From: a bacterium
GTDB taxonomy: Bacteria; Electryoneota; Electryoneia; Electryoneales; Electryoneaceae
Reading direction: 5' to 3'
Length of the DNA: 34,889 bases
Assembly (NCBI GenBank): GCA_019912845.1
Contig: JAIOHU010000009.1
Span: 1-34,889 of the forward strand
In this document: positions 31,869 to 34,889 of the stretch, in pieces
Numbering within the stretch: the stretch's first letter is position 1
How the letters are laid out: each line of letters opens with the position of its first letter
Program-made: the position numbers and the translations under genes
The notes under the pieces: generated by a model
The model's database searches: none
Told to the model about the DNA's origin: nothing
Seen by the model: the letters and a program-made list of their open reading frames with translations, nothing else

Positions 31869-33260
31869 ATGAGTGATACACCACGGATTCTCGTTGTAGA
31901 TGACGATCCGAAGGTTTTACATATTCTGACCCATTTCCTGAAATCGAAAGGGTATGAAGTTTTCAACGCAAGTAATGGACGTGAAGCCCTTGATCGTATG
32001 GAACAGGACAAGCCCGACCTCGCCTTTCTCGATATTGATATGCCAATCATGGATGGACGTGAGGTTCTGGCTGCCATGAAAGAACGGGCTATTCAGCTTC
32101 CAGTGATTGTGATAACTGCTTTCAGTTCCATGGATGTTGCCATCGAGGCGATACGTTTTGGTGCGTACGAATACCTCACCAAACCTTTCGACCTGGGCAA
32201 TGTTGAAAAACTCGCGAAACGTTGCCTGGAAGAAGAGTCCCTCAAACCCGCTTTGAAACAACCAGCGCCTTCCGATCCTGAGACGTTGAACCGTTATACT
32301 ATTGTTGGTTCCAGTCCTTCAATGGTAGAAGTTTATAAAAAGATCGGGGCGGCGTCCAAAACCGATAATAGTACAAATGTGCTGATCCTGGGTGAAAGTG
32401 GAACGGGTAAAGAACTGGTGGCGCGTCAGATTCACATCTGGAGCGAAAATGCCAAATCGCCTTTTGTTCCTGTGAACATGACAGCACTACCAGATCAGTT
32501 GATTGAGAGTGAGCTGTTCGGTCATGAAAAAGGAGCATTTACCGGCGCATTACAGAAAAAGCAGGGTAAATTTGAGCAGGCGGGCATGGGAACGATCTTC
32601 CTCGATGAAATCGGCAGTCTATCCTATGATCTTCAGCTCAAACTTCTGCGTGTATTGCAGGAACGGGAATTTTACCGTGTAGGTGGGCATGAAGTAGTTA
32701 AGGTGAACTGCCGTATCATCGCAGCAACGAACGAAAATCTCGAGGGCAAAATTGAGAATGGCAGTTTTCGCAATGATCTCTACTACCGTCTCCGTGTACT
32801 GGCAATCACATTACCACCATTGCGTAATCGCCTCGAAGACATTAAACCGCTGGCAGAACACTTTTTCAATAAACATGCTGCCCGACTGGGACGTCCCCTG
32901 CCAGAGCTACCGGAAGAGACGCTTACCTGGTTGAAAAATCAGACCTGGCCTGGCAATGTACGGGAATTGGAGAATACCATCTCACGTGTCATGGCGGTCA
33001 ATCCACGCAACCGTGTGCTCCCTGAAGATTTCTACGAAGTCACCCTCGACCGTGACACACTTGATCTGCCAATTCCCGATGATAACCTCGAACAGGCGCG
33101 TCAGCTTGTTAATGACGCATTTGAACGAAAGTTTATCGAAAAGGGATTGATGCAGGCAGGGGGGAACATCTCAAAAGCCGCAGAACGTGCGGGAATCAGT
33201 CGTCAACGTTTCCATCAGCTCATGAAAAAACATGAGATCAGCGGGGAAAATTTCCGTTGA
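31869..33260 (+). CDS. Sigma-54-dependent response regulator (NtrC family)
   Basis: A 463-residue transcription activator. The receiver domain (1-120) has Asp55 in LAFLDIDMPIMDG and the lysine in EYLTKPFD. The sigma-54 AAA+ domain (about 140-380) has Walker A GESGTGKE at 175-182, the sigma-54 contact loop GAFTGA at 222-227 in ELFGHEKGAFTGA, Walker B TIFLDEIGSL, and the arginine-finger region FRNDLYYRL. The C-terminal Fis-type helix-turn-helix covers about 420-460 (GGNISKAAERAGISRQRFHQLM). The ATG at 31869 is chosen over a TTG at 31857 because GGAAG at 31859-31863 sits 5 nt before it. It converges on a histidine kinase gene 50 nt away, its likely partner. No -24/-12 promoter matching its sigma factor was recognised in the window. 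Confidence 0.92.
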   Translation: MSDTPRILVVDDDPKVLHILTHFLKSKGYEVFNASNGREALDRMEQDKPDLAFLDIDMPIMDGREVLAAMKERAIQLPVIVITAFSSMDVAIEAIRFGAYEYLTKPFDLGNVEKLAKRCLEEESLKPALKQPAPSDPETLNRYTIVGSSPSMVEVYKKIGAASKTDNSTNVLILGESGTGKELVARQIHIWSENAKSPFVPVNMTALPDQLIESELFGHEKGAFTGALQKKQGKFEQAGMGTIFLDEIGSLSYDLQLKLLRVLQEREFYRVGGHEVVKVNCRIIAATNENLEGKIENGSFRNDLYYRLRVLAITLPPLRNRLEDIKPLAEHFFNKHAARLGRPLPELPEETLTWLKNQTWPGNVRELENTISRVMAVNPRNRVLPEDFYEVTLDRDTLDLPIPDDNLEQARQLVNDAFERKFIEKGLMQAGGNISKAAERAGISRQRFHQLMKKHEISGENFR

Positions 33261-33311
33261 GTTGATATTAGTTAGTCAAAAATAAATGCCATAAGCAGTG
33301 AGCAGATCGCT

Positions 33312-34835
33312 TTAACCTTCCAAGCCTTTAACTGGGAATGAGAAGGTAAAAGTAGAACCTGTCCCCGGTTCTGAATCGACTGTAATTTTCCCTTTATGTT
33401 TTTCTGCGATTTGATAGCAGATTGCCAATCCCAGTCCGGTACCAACTTTAAGATTCCAGGCGGTAAAGCCGGGATCAAATATGTTTCCGAGAATTTCCTC
33501 ATCAATTCCTTTTCCAGAATCACGAACGCTGAAGTACACGATTTCATCCTTGAGTCGAGTGGTCAGTTGAATCTCACCACTCTCCTCAATCGCATGGTTG
33601 GCGTTGGTCAGCAACTGTAGACAAAGTTGATTGATTTCGGCGGGAAAGCATGTTATTAGGGGTAGATCAGAAAGCGTAGTGTTAATCTTGATATCCGGTT
33701 TAAGATGGTATTGGAATACTTCTATGGTATTTTGAATTGCCTCATTAAAATCGATAACTTGCAGATCTGCTTCATCCAATCTTGCAAAGGACTTTAATCT
33801 GCCTACAATTCCAGTTATCCGTTCGCTGCTGCTGTGTATGACCTCATTTACGCCGTTAAGGGAGCGAAAAATTCTGCTGAGTTTAGGTGAACTTGAGGTG
33901 TCGATTTCATATTCAGTTTCAATCGTGTTTTTAAGTTTATCTACTGCTGCAGAAAGAGTCCCCTGAACACTATAAACCGCCCCAACCGGTGAGTTCATTT
34001 CGTGCGCCACACCTGCAACCAGACGTCCCAATGATGCCATTTTTTCGCTCTGAACCAGTTGCATCTGTGTCTCTTTCAAGTGACGAGTACGTTCCACAAC
34101 CTTGTTCTCGAGATTTTTGTTCAACTCACTCACCTTGTCGGATTGATAATTCAGAATTGCCACAAAGTAAAAGATTGCCATCAACGTTGTGCCACTGTAA
34201 ATGAGTGCCTGCCAGATAAGACTCCTTGTCGGGAGAATTGCAGCACCGATATATCCAGTAACCAGCCATATTGCTGTTCCAATTGTGAGCAGAAGGATAA
34301 ATCGCTTTTGTGGAAGATTTTCTGTGGTTTTATAAGCACGGACTGCCACGGTGAATAGATAGGTAAAGATAACCGCGAAAAGAGGAAGCATGAAAATTCC
34401 CAGTGCTCCGGACTCACTGTCCCACACGTTCTCAGAATTATTTGAGAATTTTTGGATGAGATTTGTAAATTGGGCGAGAAAAATACAGAGTATCATTACA
34501 ATAACAGCAACAATTCTAAAATTTCCTGCTCGAATCCTGTAAATCTTCTCATCCAAGCGTTTATCAAAACCAGTAAACGCATAAAAGAAAAAGATAAGTC
34601 CAATAGGCACCAGAAATCCTGCTGCAGTTGTAAAATGCCCCCAGAACTTAGCATTTTCAACACTTCCAAAATGATACCAGAAAAAGAACACAAAGCTGTC
34701 TGCAGAGAGAATCAGGGTAAAAAGTGAAAAAATCCGATTAATACTCTCATGTCTTCGGTAGAGCCATGTGATAATTGCCAGTAAGGCGCAAAGAATCCCC
34801 GCTATGAGCATGGGGAGGAAATGAACATTTACCAT
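33312..34835 (-). CDS. Multi-pass membrane sensor histidine kinase
   Basis: A 507-residue kinase. The first about 230 residues contain seven or so hydrophobic helices with short loops, similar in layout to the N-terminal 7TM sensor regions of some kinases. A coiled coil follows (VSELNKNLENKVVERTRHLKETQ), then HisKA with His278 in VAGVAHEMNSPVG. The HATPase domain has the N box LLTNANHAI, DSGKGI, a NIFDPGFT-type F box and GTGLGLAIC. All catalytic motifs look intact. The MNSPVGA variant of the H box is found in a recognised subgroup of kinases. There is no PAS or receiver domain. It lies tail to tail with the sigma-54 response regulator, an arrangement that often still reflects a functional pair. 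The upstream gene lies outside the window. Confidence 0.88.
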   Translation of the reverse strand: MVNVHFLPMLIAGILCALLAIITWLYRRHESINRIFSLFTLILSADSFVFFFWYHFGSVENAKFWGHFTTAAGFLVPIGLIFFFYAFTGFDKRLDEKIYRIRAGNFRIVAVIVMILCIFLAQFTNLIQKFSNNSENVWDSESGALGIFMLPLFAVIFTYLFTVAVRAYKTTENLPQKRFILLLTIGTAIWLVTGYIGAAILPTRSLIWQALIYSGTTLMAIFYFVAILNYQSDKVSELNKNLENKVVERTRHLKETQMQLVQSEKMASLGRLVAGVAHEMNSPVGAVYSVQGTLSAAVDKLKNTIETEYEIDTSSSPKLSRIFRSLNGVNEVIHSSSERITGIVGRLKSFARLDEADLQVIDFNEAIQNTIEVFQYHLKPDIKINTTLSDLPLITCFPAEINQLCLQLLTNANHAIEESGEIQLTTRLKDEIVYFSVRDSGKGIDEEILGNIFDPGFTAWNLKVGTGLGLAICYQIAEKHKGKITVDSEPGTGSTFTFSFPVKGLEG

Positions 34836-34889
34836 ATTTTATTCTCTTAAGGATGATTCGATCCGCTGGATATGCAAACAGTATAAAAA

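Overview
The window looks like a chromosomal segment of a Gram-negative bacterium of the FCB superphylum (Fibrobacterota-Chlorobiota-Bacteroidota and allied candidate phyla). The main reason is five large proteins with signal peptides that end in the 'YPNPFN...' type A sorting tail used for type IX secretion. Four of these also carry two unnamed domains that recur in secreted proteins of FCB lineages. Phylum-level placement is inference; there is no rRNA or tRNA here.

Left part (1-6.9 kb): the 3' end of gatB converges on a minus-strand operon mtaD - NatB-like permease - miaB - lapA-domain gene (4805 to 546). A second minus-strand pair, a GT87-type glycosyltransferase and a possible AlkD-like HEAT-repeat gene, lies upstream of it. 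These are mostly housekeeping genes. Two oddities are a permease without its ATPase partner and a nucleoside deaminase sharing an operon with a SAM-consuming tRNA enzyme.

Middle (7.5-23.4 kb): a secreted protein with a c-type haem motif and 'choice-of-anchor V' domain (7538-9214); a membrane-anchored SRPBCC protein; and a tightly coupled three-gene unit (10820-16214). That unit holds a PEP-synthase-like phosphotransferase lacking the PEP-binding barrel, a Cache-PAS histidine kinase overlapping it by 4 nt, and a response regulator. It is the best candidate for a poorly described signalling system. A large type IX cargo protein, an isolated DUF58 gene and a hybrid histidine kinase follow.

Right part (23.8-34.9 kb): three minus-strand type IX cargo genes in a row. 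Two are tandem paralogues with LVIVD-type beta-propellers. One of these is split by a run of nine Gs just after its signal peptide, so it is either a phase-variable switch caught in the OFF state or an assembly error. The same gene carries about 50 extra linker residues encoded by dispersed palindromic repeats. A sigma-54-dependent response regulator and a multi-pass membrane histidine kinase then converge tail to tail.

The intergenic regions are unusually rich in short dispersed palindromes of several families, which account for most of the gaps longer than 300 bases. No tRNA, rRNA, CRISPR array, insertion sequence or prophage was seen.
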